A stretch of 64,000 nucleotides of DNA from assembly GCF_000423925.1 (NCBI RefSeq), contig NZ_AUIX01000009.1, positions 124,001 to 188,000 of the forward strand, given 5' to 3'. A program made the position numbers and the translations under genes. Below the pieces are notes generated by a model. That model saw nothing but the letters and a program-made list of their open reading frames with translations, searched no databases and was not told where the DNA came from. Below are positions 62,637-64,000 of this stretch, in pieces (the first letter of the stretch is position 1; the number at the start of each line of letters is the position of its first letter). The DNA is from Butyrivibrio sp. VCD2006 (GTDB lineage: Bacteria; Bacillota; Clostridia; Lachnospirales; Lachnospiraceae).

Positions 62637-63088
62637 ATGATAAATTTGAATATCTAAGTGATGATGAGCTTGAAAAACTTATAAGCGACACCGAAGCTTC
62701 CGGACTACTGCAGGCTCCTCCGGGCTTTGAAAAAGGCATCTTGGACAGAATAGAAAGCAAAACTATTTATAACAGCGTAGATTTTAGAGATGCAGATCCA
62801 CGTTTTGAAGAACAGAGGCAGGGAGAGATAGTTTCGTTTGATGAGAAAAAGAAGCAGTTTGCCAGGTTTCGTTTTCAGGTTTGTATGGCGATGGCCGCCG
62901 CGATTCTATTTATGGTTGTAGCTCCTATGGCTATGAATTCAGAAAATGGAAGGCAAATCAGGGAAGCAACTGAGTCTCTGAGGACAGAGAGAAGCACGGA
63001 TACCAATATCGTAGCGACATTTCTCGGAAACCATGTGATAAGTGACTCTATGGCATCAGCAGGCTTTGGAAAGAATATGGAGGATTAA
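62633..63088 (+). CDS. Probable membrane anti-sigma factor
   Basis: 151 residues. The ATGA start overlaps the sigma-factor stop, so the two are coupled. The cytoplasmic N-terminus (DKFEYLSDDELEKLISDTEA, LQAPPGFEKGILDRI) has no zinc-binding HxxxCxxC. One membrane helix (about residues 88-108, FQVCMAMAAAILFMVVAPMAM) leads to a short outer tail. The 'L-x-APPGFEKGIL' style helix occurs in other Lachnospiraceae sigma partners. The anti-sigma role is inferred from position, size and topology. Confidence 0.75.
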   Translation: MNDKFEYLSDDELEKLISDTEASGLLQAPPGFEKGILDRIESKTIYNSVDFRDADPRFEEQRQGEIVSFDEKKKQFARFRFQVCMAMAAAILFMVVAPMAMNSENGRQIREATESLRTERSTDTNIVATFLGNHVISDSMASAGFGKNMED

Positions 63089-63089
63089 A

Positions 63090-63959
63090 ATGAGACCAAG
63101 ACAGAAAAGAGGATTTTTTAATTTTATATTTGCATTCTTGCCCGGTGCAGCAGAGATGTACATGGGATTTATGAAAATGGGAGCCAGCCTGATGCTAACA
63201 TTTTTTGGTGTGATCATGATGATAGGTTTCCTTGACTTAAGCGATGCATTCGCAGTATTTATACCGGTAATATGGTTCTATGGATTTTTCCATGCCAGAA
63301 ATCTGGCTACCTGTACTCCGGATATTTTCATGAGTATAAGAGACGACTTCTTTTGGAATGATTTTATCGATGGCAAGAAGATCAACATTCAGTCTGAAAA
63401 GACAAGAAAAGTTATTGCATGGGCACTTATCATAATAGGTATCGCAACCCTTTGGAACATGGTTACAAGACCTATTGAGGAGGCTTTTTTATGGATGACG
63501 GATTCACCGATTGCCCGCTATTTACATGGCGCATTTGAATCTATTCCCAAGCTGCTTATCGCACTGCTGATCATTTTCGTAGGACTTAAGATGATCAATG
63601 GAAAAAAGAAGGAACTTTTCATAAGTGATATCACATATGATATTGCTGCCAGCAGGAATACCAATTCCTATAGCAACAATGGATCTGTGGCACATAACTT
63701 TAACGCTCCTAGCACGCCTTCCTTTAATCAGACTGCACCCGGCTTTAACAAGCCTGCACAGGATTTTACTATAAAGGCTCCTGAAGCACCAAAGATGCCT
63801 GACTTTTCAACACCTCCGGCACCTGCAGCGCCTAATTGTTCTGTAAATGCACCTGAGGCCCCCAAGGCACCTGAAACTCCTATAAATCTTGAGTTCTCAG
63901 CTAAAGTATCAACAGATACACCGGATATCAATTCAGGTGAAGAGAAGAAAGAGGCTTAA
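63090..63959 (+). CDS. Membrane protein with Pro/Ala-rich C-terminal tail, third gene of the sigma operon
   Basis: 289 residues from ATG 63090, two bases after the anti-sigma stop region and behind GGAGG; an ATG at 63042 lies within the previous gene. The first part (FFNFIFAFLPGAAEMYMGFMKMG) is typical of TM2-like membrane proteins, with about four to five helices to residue 185. From about 215 to the end it is Pro/Ala/Asn-rich, with KAPEAPKMP, APAAPN and EAPKAPETP repeats, likely disordered. The function is unknown. It may be an envelope target or sensor of the sigma factor. Confidence 0.8.
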   Translation: MRPRQKRGFFNFIFAFLPGAAEMYMGFMKMGASLMLTFFGVIMMIGFLDLSDAFAVFIPVIWFYGFFHARNLATCTPDIFMSIRDDFFWNDFIDGKKINIQSEKTRKVIAWALIIIGIATLWNMVTRPIEEAFLWMTDSPIARYLHGAFESIPKLLIALLIIFVGLKMINGKKKELFISDITYDIAASRNTNSYSNNGSVAHNFNAPSTPSFNQTAPGFNKPAQDFTIKAPEAPKMPDFSTPPAPAAPNCSVNAPEAPKAPETPINLEFSAKVSTDTPDINSGEEKKEA

Positions 63960-64000
63960 AATAGATTTATGTTTTTTTGAAAAAAGCGACAACATCCACT
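63960..64000. other. Window end, no feature seen
   Basis: Forty-one A/T-rich bases after the last stop. A possible terminator would lie beyond the window. Confidence 0.5.

Overview
The window looks like a low-to-medium GC Firmicute, most likely a Lachnospiraceae of the Butyrivibrio/Pseudobutyrivibrio type. The reasons are the ATG/GTG/TTG starts behind strong GGAGG-like ribosome sites, a HrcA-type CIRCE operator at groESL, a pyrBI pair, pyruvate phosphate dikinase, a family-3 beta-glucosidase with reversed domain order as in the classical Butyrivibrio enzyme, BspA-like secreted proteins and TIR-propeller proteins. The genus is inferred from protein style; no rRNA or tRNA gene was seen.

Layout. 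1-3.7 kb: end of an M20 peptidase, cysK, a LysR regulator with a striking inverted repeat over its start, and an orphan AmmeMemoRadiSam-type radical SAM gene. 3.9-10.1 kb: an accessory stretch of secreted proteins (CAP lipoprotein, small acidic peptide, two BspA-like paralogues), an unannotated 53-residue minus-strand gene, a BlaI/M56/secreted-peptide operon and a truncated hydrolase. 10.2-18.2 kb: MATE pump, a three-gene ABC importer, a membrane protein with DPMTG repeats, pyrBI. 18.3-26.7 kb: a DUF5050-like protein, a chorismate mutase-DUF815 fusion, ppx-like, ppk1, maf and two small/secreted proteins. 26.8-31.4 kb (minus): a 1,240-residue Ig-like/BspA surface protein and a HAD phosphatase. 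31.5-35.7 kb: PHP phosphoesterase, a hypothetical protein, an ABC-F ATPase, purC. 35.8-40.8 kb: a TIR-propeller membrane protein followed 31 bp later by a membrane TrkA-N/RyR protein. 40.9-52.5 kb: GDPD, ppdK, secreted esterase, GH3 beta-glucosidase, phosphoesterase, groESL. 52.9-61.9 kb: a five-gene multistep phosphorelay locus. 62.1-64 kb: ECF sigma factor, probable anti-sigma and a membrane protein.

How genes work together. The most promising candidate for an undescribed system is the TIR plus RyR/TrkA-N pair. A nucleotide-producing or NAD-consuming TIR enzyme on the membrane sits next to a channel-like membrane protein whose cytoplasmic part has Rossmann nucleotide-binding folds and a ryanodine-receptor repeat. 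Second is the phosphorelay locus: two hybrid kinases (one with an HPt, one carrying a C-terminal DegV domain), a degenerate GGDEF-EAL protein broken by one in-frame TAA, a REC-HPt protein and a double-receiver protein. Third is the BlaI-M56 operon, which lacks any beta-lactam sensor domain and ends in a secreted tryptophan/arginine-rich peptide.

A family of short palindromic repeats (cores such as GCCCGAAGGGCGGATGAGGG) occurs four times, twice inside operons. Between groES and groEL it is accompanied by a 40-bp tandem array. Starts given here were moved from the longest possible ORF to the ATG/GTG/TTG with the best ribosome site wherever the two differed.
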